Assembly (NCBI RefSeq): GCF_030486405.1 | Contig: NZ_CP129613.1 | Span: 3,348,001-3,412,000 of the forward strand | Origin: Mycolicibacterium sp. HK-90 | Lineage (GTDB): Bacteria > Actinomycetota > Actinomycetes > Mycobacteriales > Mycobacteriaceae | Direction of reading: 5' to 3' | DNA length: 64,000 nucleotides | In this document: positions 38,500-47,007 of the stretch, piece by piece | Numbering within the stretch: the first letter of the stretch is position 1 | Layout: each line of letters opens with the position of its first letter | Position numbers and translations under genes: made by a program | Notes under the pieces: generated by a model | Database searches by the model: none | Seen by the model: only the letters and a program-made list of their open reading frames with translations | What the model was told of the DNA's origin: nothing

Positions 38500-38547
38500 A
38501 CAAGACCGGCCCCTGGTCCCTCACCGACGCGACGACGCCGGTGAGGG
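38491..38547. terminator. Two adjacent hairpins between convergent tenA and tpx
   Basis: CCGGTC/GACCGG (38491-38496 with 38504-38509) straddles the tenA stop, then CCCTCACCG/CGGTGAGGG (38518-38526 with 38539-38547) is a nine-base perfect stem with a 12-base loop. Neither has a U tract, as is usual in mycobacteria. They could act for both strands. Confidence 0.55.
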
Positions 38548-38558
38548 GACGGAGACAA

Positions 38559-39053
38559 CTACTTGACGGCGGCGAGCGCCGCGTCGTAATCCGGCTCCTG
38601 GGCGATCTCGGGCACCAGCTCGGAGTAAGCGACATTGCCGTCGGCGCCGATGACGACGACCGCGCGACCCAGCAGACCGGCCATCGGACCGTCGGCCAGG
38701 GTGATGCCGTAATCCTCGCCGAAGCTGTCGCGGAACGCCGAGGCGGTGGTGACGTTCTCGATGCCCTCGGCGCCGCAGAAACGCTTCTGTGCGAACGGCA
38801 GATCCTTCGACACGCACAGCACCGCGGCGCCCGATGCGGCGGCACGCTCATTGAACGTGCGGACGCTGGTGGCGCACACCGGGGTGTCGACCGACGGGAA
38901 GATGTTCAGCAGCACGGCCTTGCCCTGGAACTGGTCACTGGTGACCGCGCCGAGATCGGTGCCGGTGAGCGAGAAGCTGGGGGCCGGGCTGCCGACGGCG
39001 GGCAGGTCGCCGACGGTGTTGATGGAGTTTCCGCGCAAGGTTATCTGTGCCAT
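38559..39053 (-). CDS. tpx: Thiol peroxidase Tpx
   Basis: 164 residues, ATG at 39053. Atypical 2-Cys peroxiredoxin: SVDTPVCATSVRTFN (peroxidatic Cys60), a third Cys80, and resolving Cys93 in KRFCGAEG, the same positions as in M. tuberculosis Tpx. It reduces hydrogen and alkyl peroxides using thioredoxin. Complete. The plus-strand kinase starts 53 bp from its start codon, so they share a divergent promoter. Confidence 0.96.
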   Translation of the reverse strand: MAQITLRGNSINTVGDLPAVGSPAPSFSLTGTDLGAVTSDQFQGKAVLLNIFPSVDTPVCATSVRTFNERAAASGAAVLCVSKDLPFAQKRFCGAEGIENVTTASAFRDSFGEDYGITLADGPMAGLLGRAVVVIGADGNVAYSELVPEIAQEPDYDAALAAVK

Positions 39054-39105
39054 GGGGCACAGTCTGTCAAAACCGGCTGCCGGGCGGGCCGCCCGGGGTG
39101 CGACG

Positions 39106-40008
39106 ATGGGCGCGATGATCGATCTGCCCGAGGCCGTGCGCGCGATGGGCACGCGGGGCCCACGGTGGCAGTCCTGGGTCGACGCCCTGCCCCGGCTCAT
39201 CCAGACCGAGTTCGACGAGTGGGAGCTACGGGCCGACGGGCCGGCCTGGTACGGCTACTGCTCGATCGCGCTGCCGGTACGCGGGCCCGACGGAGTACCC
39301 GCGGTCCTCAAGGCGTCGTTTCCGGACGACGAGTCCGAACACGAACACCTCGCGTTGCGTCGCTGGGGCGGCACCGGAGCGGTCCGGTTGCTGCGGGCCG
39401 ACCCGCACCGCAGAAGCATGCTGCTGGAACGGCTGCACCAGCGAAACCTCAACGAGCTGTGGGACATCGAAGCGTGCGAGATCGTCGCCGATCTCTACGG
39501 TCGCATCCACGTACCGGCCCTGCCCCAGCTGCGTTCACTGGCCGAGTGCACCGCGCGCTGGACGGCCGGGTTGGCGCAGCTCCCCCGCAACGCCCCGGTG
39601 CCGCGTCGTCTGGTCGAACAGGCGATCGTCCTCGGCGGTGACCTGGCCACCGATCCGGCCACCGACGGCACCCTGATCCACGGCGACCTGCACTACGAGA
39701 ACGTGCTCGCCGCCGACCGGGAACCGTGGCTGGTGATCGATCCCAAACCGTTGAACGGGGATCGGCACTACGAGGTGGCGCCCATGTTGTGGAACCGGTG
39801 GGACGAGCTGTCGGGTTACGTGCGCGACGGTGTCCGGCGCAGGTTGGCGGCCTTGGTCGACGCGGCCGGGCTGGATGCCGACCGGGCCCGCGCTTGGGTG
39901 ATCGTCCGCATGCTGCACAACGCGATGTGGGAGCTGACCGAGGAGGCCCAACCCGACCGCGACTGGGTGACCACCTGTGTCGCCATCGCCAAGGCGGTGC
40001 AGGACTGA
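39106..40008 (+). CDS. Aminoglycoside/hydroxyurea-type phosphotransferase family protein
   Basis: About 300 residues, start ATG at 39106 (an ATG at 39115 is an alternative). APH-like kinase: VLKASFPDDESEHEHLALRRWGGTGAVRLLRAD (nucleotide-binding Lys and Glu), LIHGDLHYENVLA (catalytic Asp and Asn) and WLVIDPKPLNGD (metal-binding Asp). It matches the streptomycin 6-/hydroxyurea kinase group (APH_6_hur), found in many actinobacteria that do not make antibiotics; the natural substrate is unknown, and resistance activity should not be assumed. Confidence 0.85.
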   Translation: MGAMIDLPEAVRAMGTRGPRWQSWVDALPRLIQTEFDEWELRADGPAWYGYCSIALPVRGPDGVPAVLKASFPDDESEHEHLALRRWGGTGAVRLLRADPHRRSMLLERLHQRNLNELWDIEACEIVADLYGRIHVPALPQLRSLAECTARWTAGLAQLPRNAPVPRRLVEQAIVLGGDLATDPATDGTLIHGDLHYENVLAADREPWLVIDPKPLNGDRHYEVAPMLWNRWDELSGYVRDGVRRRLAALVDAAGLDADRARAWVIVRMLHNAMWELTEEAQPDRDWVTTCVAIAKAVQD

Positions 40009-40031
40009 GGCCGGTCGAGCGTGGTCGGCGA

Positions 40032-40355
40032 TCAGATCACCTTGTAGGTCAGGTCGTAGAGTGCGCCTGCCCCGCTGAACTGTTGGGTCACCTCGCCCCG
40101 GCCCAGTTCGTCGGAACGGATGACGATCGAGCCGACGTCCTCCATCTCGTCGGTGCGGACGTCGACTTCTCTCAGGACGATCTCCAACTCGCCGTCGAAC
40201 GGCAGCAGCCGGTCCAGATCCACCACGTCCCCCTGGCACATCGACACAGCTCGGAACTGAAACCCATCAGCCCGGCTGATACTGAGCTCGTCGGTTCCGC
40301 CGGAGTCCTGGGTCTTGACGGCCCGGAGTTCCGACAGCTTCGCGAACAACGACAT
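40032..40355 (-). CDS. Hypothetical small acidic protein
   Basis: 107 residues, ATG at 40355 with GGAGG five nucleotides upstream, so translation is well supported. N-terminal FAKLSELRAVKTQDSG, then DGFQFRAVSMCQGDVVDLDRLLPFDGELEIVLREVDVRTDEMEDVGSIVI. No signal peptide or membrane segment. The regular alternation of hydrophobic residues suggests an all-beta fold, but I recognise no family. It is the downstream neighbour of the MenC-like gene, on the same strand but 158 bp away. Confidence 0.6.
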   Translation of the reverse strand: MSLFAKLSELRAVKTQDSGGTDELSISRADGFQFRAVSMCQGDVVDLDRLLPFDGELEIVLREVDVRTDEMEDVGSIVIRSDELGRGEVTQQFSGAGALYDLTYKVI

Positions 40356-40513
40356 GGCATCCTCCGTTGGATCTTCCGCCAGCGGTAGCTGACGACGTCG
40401 ATTCTCGAGGTGCCGCGCCGTCGCCCGCATGCGTAGTGCGCTACTTGAAATTCGCGCGCGAAGGTCGTTGCCCGACCCGCCAGCGGCCGGGCCGCCGATC
40501 GTGTCGGTACTGC

Positions 40514-41485
40514 TCAGGAGGTGGAAATGGCGGCCTGCAGGCGCGCCCGCCATGCCGCCAGCCGGGCCGGCTCGGTGACTGCGTACCGCTCGAGTAGCTC
40601 GCGCTGCGGAGCGGGCGGCATTGGCGCGACGGGAAGGTAGCCACCGGCCACGACCAGGGAACGGGAGTCCGCGACCACGTCGCCGGCGAGCAACCCCCTG
40701 GTGCCGAGCTCGCAGGCGAACGGCAACTGCGGCAACGCACCGGCGAGAGCCAGCCCCGACGCCAGGCCGATGGTCGTCTCCAACGTGGAGGCCACCGCAC
40801 ACGGCAACCCGCAGGCCTCGGCGACCCGCAAGGCGCGCCGAGCCCCGCCGAGGGGGCCGCTGGCGAGCACGCAGAAATCGGCCGCGTCGCCGAGGCGCAC
40901 GTTCATCGGGTCGGCCGCGTCCCGGATCGATTCGGCGGCCGCGATGGGCACCTCGACCCGCCGCCTGACCTGTGCCAGCTCGTCGAGCGTCGGGCAGGGT
41001 TGCGCGACGAACTCGAGTCCGCCCGCCGCTCGATCCAGGGCCACAATGGCCGCGACGGCGGAGTCGGCATCCCACCGACCTTTCGCGTCGCATCGCAGGA
41101 TGCCGTCCGGCCCCAGCGCGTCGCGGACGGCCTGCACCCGCTCGATGTCCGCGGCCAGCGGCCCGGCGCCCACCTCGACCGCCGCGGTCCGGCACGTCGA
41201 GTCCGTGGCGATCCGGTGCGCTCGGGCGGCGTCGACAGCCGGAACGGTGACCGCGATGGGCACCCGGCCCCGCACCGGGTCGGGCCAGCCCACGGTGCCC
41301 GGCTCGATTGCCGCCGTCAGCCAGCGGGCCGGCGCGCCATCGTGCGGCAGCGGGCTGAATTCGCCCCAACCCTGCGGCCCCTCGATGAGCATTCCCTCCC
41401 GAACCGTGAGTCCACCGACGGGATCGATGGTCGGGATGGCGAAAACCGGCGCGCGCTCGAAATCGATCAGGGTCTGCACAACCAC
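40514..41485 (-). CDS. MenC-like (o-succinylbenzoate synthase family) protein lacking catalytic residues
   Basis: 323 residues from GTG at 41485, enolase superfamily, most like actinobacterial MenC: TVREGMLIEGPQGWGEFSPL, VPIAVTVPAVDA, ADIERVQAVRDALG, LEFVAQPCPTLDELAQVRRRVEVPI and CELGTRGLLAGDV. The active site is degenerate. The KxK motif is AVE (102-104), the second metal ligand Glu is Ala161 (FVAQP), the third, Asp, is Ala184 (AAAES), and the Lys before the PLGG motif is Ala208 (VLASGPLGG). Only Asp133 of the metal site remains. It cannot work as a normal OSB synthase; a binding or structural role is more likely. A real menC should exist elsewhere. Confidence 0.8.
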   Translation of the reverse strand: MVVQTLIDFERAPVFAIPTIDPVGGLTVREGMLIEGPQGWGEFSPLPHDGAPARWLTAAIEPGTVGWPDPVRGRVPIAVTVPAVDAARAHRIATDSTCRTAAVEVGAGPLAADIERVQAVRDALGPDGILRCDAKGRWDADSAVAAIVALDRAAGGLEFVAQPCPTLDELAQVRRRVEVPIAAAESIRDAADPMNVRLGDAADFCVLASGPLGGARRALRVAEACGLPCAVASTLETTIGLASGLALAGALPQLPFACELGTRGLLAGDVVADSRSLVVAGGYLPVAPMPPAPQRELLERYAVTEPARLAAWRARLQAAISTS

Positions 41486-41617
41486 GTGACGCTAGCCGAC
41501 CGGACCGGCCACGGACACCCAATGGATGGGCCGGTGCCCAACTGCCGGTACCAGGGGACACCGCCGCCTAGACTGCGCGGATAGGTCGGACGGGTGCGGT
41601 TCAAGAGGAGACAGCCA

Positions 41618-41869
41618 ATGACGAGCCCAATGTGGCGCGGGGTACTGACCGTGGTGTCTGCCGCGGTGCTGTCGGCCGGATCGATGGCGGTGGCCACGAT
41701 CGTGACGCCGGCACCGAGCTCGGCGTGTCCGCCCGGGGAAACCGGCGTCACCAACGGTTGTTCGCCCTTCTGCCTGCCCGGCAGGCAGCTCGACCTCGCG
41801 ACCGGACTGTGTCTGCCGGTGCCGCCACCGCCCGCGACCCCGAATAGCGTTGCGACACCGCTGTTGTAG
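41618..41869 (+). CDS. Small secreted cysteine-containing protein
   Basis: 83 residues, ATG at 41618 with GAGGAG 8 nt upstream. A signal peptide (VLTVVSAAVLSAGSMAVATIV) and a mature chain of about 47 residues with four Cys: SACPPGETGVTNGCSPFCLPGRQLDLATGLCLPVPPPP. The part CLPGRQLDLATGLC has the same C-x2-G-x3-D-x5-C pattern that occurs three times in the protein at 46699, so both probably use the same small disulfide motif. Function unknown. Confidence 0.75.
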   Translation: MTSPMWRGVLTVVSAAVLSAGSMAVATIVTPAPSSACPPGETGVTNGCSPFCLPGRQLDLATGLCLPVPPPPATPNSVATPLL

Positions 41870-41887
41870 GCCACTACGCTGGGCGTC

Positions 41888-42550
41888 ATGGCACAGGTAT
41901 TGACCGTCAACGTGGCCCATCCGCGCCCCAACCCGGCCGAGAACCGTGCCATCACCGGCATCGACAAGCGTCCGGTGGACGGCGCGGTCGCGGTTCGCGC
42001 CCCGGGCCCGATGCACGGCGGCCTCGGCAGTGGCCTGGTCGGCGACACGATCGGTGACCAACAGTTCCACGGAGGTGACGACCAGGCGGTTTATGCCTAC
42101 GCCCGCGAAGACCTCGACGCCTGGGAGTCCGAGTTGGCCCGCCGGATCGCCAATGGCGTGTTCGGCGAGAACCTCACGACCGCGGGGGTCGATGTCACCA
42201 ACGCCGTCATCGGTGAACGGTGGCGGGTCGGGTCCGGCGGGCTGGAGCTCGAGGTGTCCCGTCCGCGCATCCCGTGCCGCACCTTCGCAGCCTGGTTGGA
42301 TGTCAACGGCTGGGTGAAGACCTTTACCAGGACTGCGATTCCAGGCGCCTACCTGCGGTTGATCTCCCCCGGTTCGGTATCCGCCGGAGACGAGATCGTG
42401 GTCACCGAACGGCCCGCCCATGACATCACCATCGGCGTCGTGTTCCGGGCGCTGACCCTGGAACCGCAACTCCTACCCGACATCCTTCGTGCGGACGCAC
42501 TCCCGGAGCCGCTGCGCGAACTTGCCGAGCGACGCGCCGAAGCCCGGTGA
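41888..42550 (+). CDS. MOSC-domain protein
   Basis: 220 residues. MOSC signatures: GDTIGDQQFHGGDDQAVYAYAREDLDAWE, NGVFGENLTTAGVDV and the Cys of SRPRIPCRTFAAWL that would bind molybdenum cofactor sulfur. The YiiM-like group detoxifies N-hydroxylated compounds. It lacks the beta-barrel and reductase domains seen in longer mARC or YcbX proteins. Convergent with the HD gene. Confidence 0.9.
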   Translation: MAQVLTVNVAHPRPNPAENRAITGIDKRPVDGAVAVRAPGPMHGGLGSGLVGDTIGDQQFHGGDDQAVYAYAREDLDAWESELARRIANGVFGENLTTAGVDVTNAVIGERWRVGSGGLELEVSRPRIPCRTFAAWLDVNGWVKTFTRTAIPGAYLRLISPGSVSAGDEIVVTERPAHDITIGVVFRALTLEPQLLPDILRADALPEPLRELAERRAEAR

Positions 42551-42577
42551 TGCGCCGGAAGCCTTTGCGGCAGAAGG

Positions 42578-43231
42578 TCATTCCGGCCAGCCGTTGGACC
42601 TGATCACCTCGACGAAATCCTCGCGGACGAAGGAATCGTCGAAATGCGCCAGCACGTCGGCGTTCACGGTGCCGAACGTCGACGCGGGCCGCTGCCGAAC
42701 GCCATCGGCGAATGCCCGCAGGATCCGGTTCTTGAAATCCGGCCGGGGATGCGCCGCGGTGACGGCGGTCAGCTCCTCCTCGGTCAGATCTCCCCGGCCG
42801 ATACCGAGTACGTCGGTCTCGACGCCGGCCGTCACCAGCGCGATCTCAGGGTCGAGGAACTCCGGCACACCCGGCGTGGTGTGCAGTGCGATGCCCAGCC
42901 ACACCTTCCGGGCGGCCGTGTCGTCGATGCCGCGCTCCAACAGGAAATCCCGCGCGGCATCGGCGCCGTCGACCTCGAATCGCCGCTGCGAGGTCGCGCG
43001 GTACCGCTCGGTCAGCCCGATGTCGTGAAACATCGCACCCGCGTACAACAACTCGAGGTCGGGCCGCAGGCCCCGGCGCATTCCCTGCAGGGCGCCGAAG
43101 TAGAACACCCGCCGCGAGTGGTGGAACAACAGGTCGTCCTCGGTATCGCGGATGTACTCGGTGACCTCCCGCACCAGCGCGGTGTCCGGTAGTTCGATAC
43201 CGGCGATGGCGCCTGTAATTGTGAATGTCAT
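42578..43231 (-). CDS. HD-domain hydrolase (cyanamide-hydratase-like)
   Basis: 217 residues, ATG at 43231 with GGGAG 7 nt upstream. HD-domain residues: LFHHSRRVFYFG (first His), AGAMFHDIGLTERYR (HD pair) and DFLLERGIDD and GIALHTTPGVPEFLDPEIALV. The arrangement fits the cyanamide hydratase/HD-containing phosphohydrolase group common near AraC and DJ-1 regulators. The substrate is not known. It is divergent from the GlxA-type regulator, which may control it. Confidence 0.85.
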   Translation of the reverse strand: MTFTITGAIAGIELPDTALVREVTEYIRDTEDDLLFHHSRRVFYFGALQGMRRGLRPDLELLYAGAMFHDIGLTERYRATSQRRFEVDGADAARDFLLERGIDDTAARKVWLGIALHTTPGVPEFLDPEIALVTAGVETDVLGIGRGDLTEEELTAVTAAHPRPDFKNRILRAFADGVRQRPASTFGTVNADVLAHFDDSFVREDFVEVIRSNGWPE

Positions 43232-43374
43232 GCCCAATCTCCCTGACTGTCAATGGTTTTGCCTGCTTCGGAGCAACGAGTGTTGGTCGCGCTGACACCA
43301 GTCTGGGGGCCGGCGCCCGAGCCGACCCACGGCCGATGCGCCATGTTTCCCACAAGAAGCGACACAATGAACGG

Positions 43375-44346
43375 ATGGCACAGGCTGCGGCGCCGCGCGA
43401 CATCGTGTTCGTGGTCTTCGACGGGATGAAACTGCTCGATGCCGCCGGGCCCGCGGAGGTCTTCGCCGAGGCCAACCGCTTCGGCGCGGATTACCGCCTT
43501 CGGATCGCCTCCGTGGACGGCTGCGATGTCACCACCTCGATCGGTACCCCGTTCGCGGTGACCGACCGAATCGCGGAGATCGACTCCGTGGACACGGTTC
43601 TGGTCTCCGGCGGCGACAATCTGGTGGGACGACCCATCGATCGGGCCCTGGTGGCCTCACTGCGGGACGTACCCTCCCGCACCCGGCGTCTCGCTTCGAT
43701 CTGCACCGGCGCCTTCATCCTGGCCGCGGCCGGCGTGCTCGACGGTCGTCGGGCCACCACGCACTGGCGCCACGCCCGGTTGCTGGCCCGCGCCTACCCC
43801 ACGATCTCGGTCGAGCCCGACGCGATCTTCGTCCGGGACCACGAGGTCTACACATCGGCCGGCGTATCGGCCGGGATCGACCTGGCACTCGCCCTCGTGG
43901 AATCGGACCACGGGGCAGATCTGGTGCGCGATGTCGCCCGGTCCCTGGTGGTCTATCTCAAACGTGCCGGTGGACAGTCTCAGTTCTCCACCCTGGTGGA
44001 GTCCGACGCACCCGCCGCATCGGTGTTGCGTCAGGTCACCGATGCGATCGGGGCAGATCCCACCGCCGATCACAGTGTGAAAAGCCTTGCGGCACTGGCA
44101 TCTTTGAGTACGCGCCAGTTGACGCGGCTGTTCCAGGCCGAGCTGGGCACCACACCGGCACGATACGTCGAAGCGGTGCGGATCGACGTCGCGCGAGGGG
44201 CTCTCGATGCCGGACGTCAGGTTGGTGAGGCAGCCCGTCTGGCCGGGTTCGGCAGCCCCGAAACCCTGCGGCGGGTGTTCATCGGCCACCTCGGAGTGTC
44301 ACCGAAGGCCTACCGGGACCGGTTCCGCACCACGTCCCACGGCTGA
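43375..44346 (+). CDS. GlxA-family transcriptional regulator (DJ-1/PfpI + AraC HTH)
   Basis: 323 residues. Residues 8-185: DJ-1/PfpI domain with IVFVVFDGMKLLDAAGPAEVF and the nucleophile elbow LASICTGAFILAAAGVLDGRRATTHW. Residues about 225-320: two AraC helix-turn-helix units (KSLAALASLSTRQLTRLFQAELG and VGEAARLAGFGSPETLRRVFIGHLG). Such regulators sense unknown small molecules. It may control the divergent HD hydrolase. Complete. Confidence 0.92.
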   Translation: MAQAAAPRDIVFVVFDGMKLLDAAGPAEVFAEANRFGADYRLRIASVDGCDVTTSIGTPFAVTDRIAEIDSVDTVLVSGGDNLVGRPIDRALVASLRDVPSRTRRLASICTGAFILAAAGVLDGRRATTHWRHARLLARAYPTISVEPDAIFVRDHEVYTSAGVSAGIDLALALVESDHGADLVRDVARSLVVYLKRAGGQSQFSTLVESDAPAASVLRQVTDAIGADPTADHSVKSLAALASLSTRQLTRLFQAELGTTPARYVEAVRIDVARGALDAGRQVGEAARLAGFGSPETLRRVFIGHLGVSPKAYRDRFRTTSHG

Positions 44347-44354
44347 CGACGCGC

Positions 44355-45041
44355 TCAGACCCAGCGCGGGAGCTCCTTGCCGATCAGCGGGGCGATCTTG
44401 TCGGCCATGTATGCGTGCCCGGCATCCGTCGGGTGGATCCCGTCGGCACCGATCAGCTCCGGGTTGTCGAAGAACCAGCGTTCGGCGATCGGATCGATGA
44501 ACGTCGCGCCCACCTGGCGGGCCTGATCCCGCAGGATGTCGCGAATACCGAGCAGGTTCGGCGGCACATCGGCATTCACCCAGGGCGGCCCGATGATCAG
44601 CATCCGGGCGGTGGGAGCCGTCCGCCGGGCCATCGTGAGGGCATCGTGGCTGAGGCGGCCGTAGATCGCCAGGTTGGCGTCCTTGTCGTTGCGGGACCCG
44701 AAGAAGACCACCAGCGCGTCATCGGGCTGCACCGCCCGGGCCGTCAGGTCGGCGAAGATGCTGCCGCGGTTGCCGCGCGCCTCGTAGCCGGCTCCCCCCT
44801 CGGCCACCACATCGGCGTCCACCTGTACACCGCGCTCCGACAGGGACTGCCAGGCCAGGGTGGTCCACCCTTTCGGGCCCTGCCCACCTTCGACCGCACC
44901 GGTCGTGTACGAATCGCCGATCACCGCGATGTGGTTGATCTGGGGATCCAGACCCGAGGTGACGTAGCGCTGCTGGGGGGCCTGCGCGAACAGCCCGACC
45001 ACAAGGCCGAGTGAGACGATGAAAGTGGTCAGACGACCCAC
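44355..45041 (-). CDS. SGNH/GDSL-family hydrolase, exported
   Basis: 228 residues. I start at the GTG at 45041, preceded by GGAGG at 5 nt; an in-frame GTG at 45053 would place that site inside the gene. N-terminal signal/anchor FIVSLGLVVGLFAQA, then IAVIGDSYTTG (catalytic Ser), GGAGYEARGNRG and FFGSRND blocks and DGIHPTDAGHAYMA (Asp and His). Likely acts on cell-envelope acyl or acetyl groups. It lies 155 bp downstream of an acyltransferase-3 gene on the same strand, the usual partner for adding the groups it would remove. Confidence 0.87.
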   Translation of the reverse strand: MGRLTTFIVSLGLVVGLFAQAPQQRYVTSGLDPQINHIAVIGDSYTTGAVEGGQGPKGWTTLAWQSLSERGVQVDADVVAEGGAGYEARGNRGSIFADLTARAVQPDDALVVFFGSRNDKDANLAIYGRLSHDALTMARRTAPTARMLIIGPPWVNADVPPNLLGIRDILRDQARQVGATFIDPIAERWFFDNPELIGADGIHPTDAGHAYMADKIAPLIGKELPRWV

Positions 45042-45196
45042 TGCAACCTCCACTGCCGGCGGAACTCAACTCGTCCCGTGCCGCGATACCGGAACAGCCT
45101 ATGGGGTGAAGCCTGGTTGGACATAGGCAGCTGATGACACAGCGATAACAAGGGCATAACAACCTGTCGCGCAGCGGGTTTGGATGGTTACAGAGC

Positions 45197-46432
45197 TCAG
45201 CCCGCGCGTGCGGGGACCTCGTCGGACAGGTCGGTCGACTCGGTGTCGATCCGGTGCAGTTTGGTGCTGGGCGGGTCGACCGGCCGGATGTCGACCATTC
45301 GGCGCATCCACCGCCTCGCCGGCTCCTCCACGAGGTGGTAGAGCGCGATCGCGCCCACCGTTGATATCGCCAACAGGCCGACGACGGTCGCCTTGCCCGA
45401 GAGGGTGGGCGTCAGGGTCAGTTCGAACTGCCTGGTGGTCCATATCCAGGCGGTGTGGACCAACTCGTGCACCATGTACAGGCCAAACGAGATCTGGCCC
45501 CCGTACACGAGCAGCCGGGTGGACAGCAGCGCCGGGAGACTGCCGAGGCCGACCGCCATGGCGACCACCAGCGGCACGAACAGGATGTCGACGATGCCCC
45601 CCGCATCACCGATGGTGTTCATCGGATGAGCCTCGAAGAAATACAGCCCACCGATGATGACGGCGCTCAACACGATCGACAGGTAGCCCGCACGCCGCCG
45701 GGTACGGTCCGTCAGATGCAGCTTGCGGACCGCCGCACAGGCCAGCGCACCGGCGGTGAACTGCATGACGATTCGCGGCAGCCAGCTCCAAGGGGTGTAG
45801 AAGTGGCCGGTGGCCATCAACAGCACCACGGGCGGCACCGAGGCGGCGATGGCGAGCAGGACCAGGCTGCGCGCTCGCGTGGCCCGCGCAATCCGGAAGA
45901 CCACCAGGATCAGCGCTCCGAACAACAGGTAGGCCAACCACTCGGCGCTGATCGACCAGGCCGGTCCGTCCCAGCTCGAGCCGTCGAAGTAGGGCTGGAA
46001 CCACAGCTGCACCAGGAACAGCTGCCGCACATAGCTGACGGCGTTGTAACCACTGGTGTCCTCGGGCGGAATATGTCCGACGTTGAGGGTGAAGATCAGC
46101 CACAGTGCCGCAAGGTGCAGCGTGACCAGATAGACCGGCCACACCCGCGACAACCGCAGCCAGAGGAAGTGCAGCGTGGCCCGGGTAGACCAGGACGGCC
46201 CCATGCGGTCGATGTAGTTCCAGGTCAGCACGAAACCACTGAGGATGAAGAACAGGTCGACGCCCTGGGCGCCGCAGTCGAGGATGGGGGCGAGGGCTTC
46301 GGTGACATCGGGTGCGACCTGATAGAGCAAGGGCCGGAAGTGGAACAGGACCACCCAGACTGCTGCAACGATGCGCAGTCCCGTCAGGGCCTTGATCTCT
46401 GCGCCGCGCACAACACCCTTTTCCGTATCCAC
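45197..46432 (-). CDS. Acyltransferase 3 family membrane protein
   Basis: About 411 residues; ten or so membrane helices. Signatures: LTGLRIVAAVWVVLFHFRPLLY with the catalytic His, DLFFILSGFVLTWNY, LRLSRVWPVYLVTL and WDGPAWSISAEW. This family transfers acetyl, acyl or succinyl groups to exported sugars and glycolipids. The start is GTG 46432, or GTG 46411, which has AAAAGGG in front. Coupled in function to the SGNH hydrolase downstream. Confidence 0.9.
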   Translation of the reverse strand: MDTEKGVVRGAEIKALTGLRIVAAVWVVLFHFRPLLYQVAPDVTEALAPILDCGAQGVDLFFILSGFVLTWNYIDRMGPSWSTRATLHFLWLRLSRVWPVYLVTLHLAALWLIFTLNVGHIPPEDTSGYNAVSYVRQLFLVQLWFQPYFDGSSWDGPAWSISAEWLAYLLFGALILVVFRIARATRARSLVLLAIAASVPPVVLLMATGHFYTPWSWLPRIVMQFTAGALACAAVRKLHLTDRTRRRAGYLSIVLSAVIIGGLYFFEAHPMNTIGDAGGIVDILFVPLVVAMAVGLGSLPALLSTRLLVYGGQISFGLYMVHELVHTAWIWTTRQFELTLTPTLSGKATVVGLLAISTVGAIALYHLVEEPARRWMRRMVDIRPVDPPSTKLHRIDTESTDLSDEVPARAG

Positions 46433-46698
46433 TCAGCTTGATTCGTCACTTCGCTGTTTTGTCATGTCCCCGCCGCGGCTGGCCGGGCGGATCGTCTCGC
46501 GACACGCGCAACCGGCAGCTCTCGCAGACTAGCAGCGCGCCGCTGCGCACTTGCTGACCGACACCCGCGGACGGTCTGACCTAGGCCTGGGTGATCTTGT
46601 GCAGCAAAGCAATTGCCGATGCCGGCCGTGCGGCGTCTCTGACAGGCCCGTCGGGTGCGGTTAGGCTCGAGGCACGTGATCTCTCGAGGAGGTTCGAG

Positions 46699-47004
46699 AT
46701 GACCAGCATCATCGGCCGCTGCGCCGCCGCCCTCGGGGCGGCACTCGCGCCCCTGGCCTTCGTCACGGTGGCCACGCCGGCAGTCAGCTGGGCCGATTGC
46801 CGCGCCGGAGAATGGTGGGACCCGGTGGCGAACGTCTGTCGCGCGCCGGTCGTCCCGCTGGGATGTGAGAACGGCTGGTGGTGGGACCCGGTCGGCAACA
46901 CCTGCCGGCCACCGGTCGTGCCGCCGCCGCCGCTCTGCGACAACGGCTGGTGGTGGGATCCGGTGGGCAATGCCTGCCGCCCACCGCTGATCCCACCCGG
47001 CTGA
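46699..47004 (+). CDS. Secreted protein with three tandem WWDPV/Cys repeats
   Basis: 101 residues, ATG at 46699 with GAGGAGG upstream. A signal peptide ends at WA-DC (residue 33). The whole mature chain is three copies of a 22-24-residue unit, C-x2-G-x-W-W-D-P-V-x-N-x-C-R-x-P followed by a Pro-rich linker. Cysteines come in pairs exactly 13 apart (34/47, 56/69, 80/93), so each unit probably forms one disulfide. No enzyme motif. A cell-wall or ligand-binding role is only a guess. Confidence 0.8.
   Translation: MTSIIGRCAAALGAALAPLAFVTVATPAVSWADCRAGEWWDPVANVCRAPVVPLGCENGWWWDPVGNTCRPPVVPPPPLCDNGWWWDPVGNACRPPLIPPG
46798..46999 (+). repeat. Three tandem coding repeats (WWDPV unit)
   Basis: Three nearly identical units of about 66-72 bp in the gene at 46699. 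Third and second units are the most alike, so the array probably grew by recent duplication. Confidence 0.75.
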
Positions 47005-47007
47005 TCA

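Noticed and set aside
39106-40008. Antibiotic-resistance gene (streptomycin/hydroxyurea kinase)
   Set aside because: Family membership alone does not show resistance; such kinases are common housekeeping genes of unknown substrate in actinobacteria.
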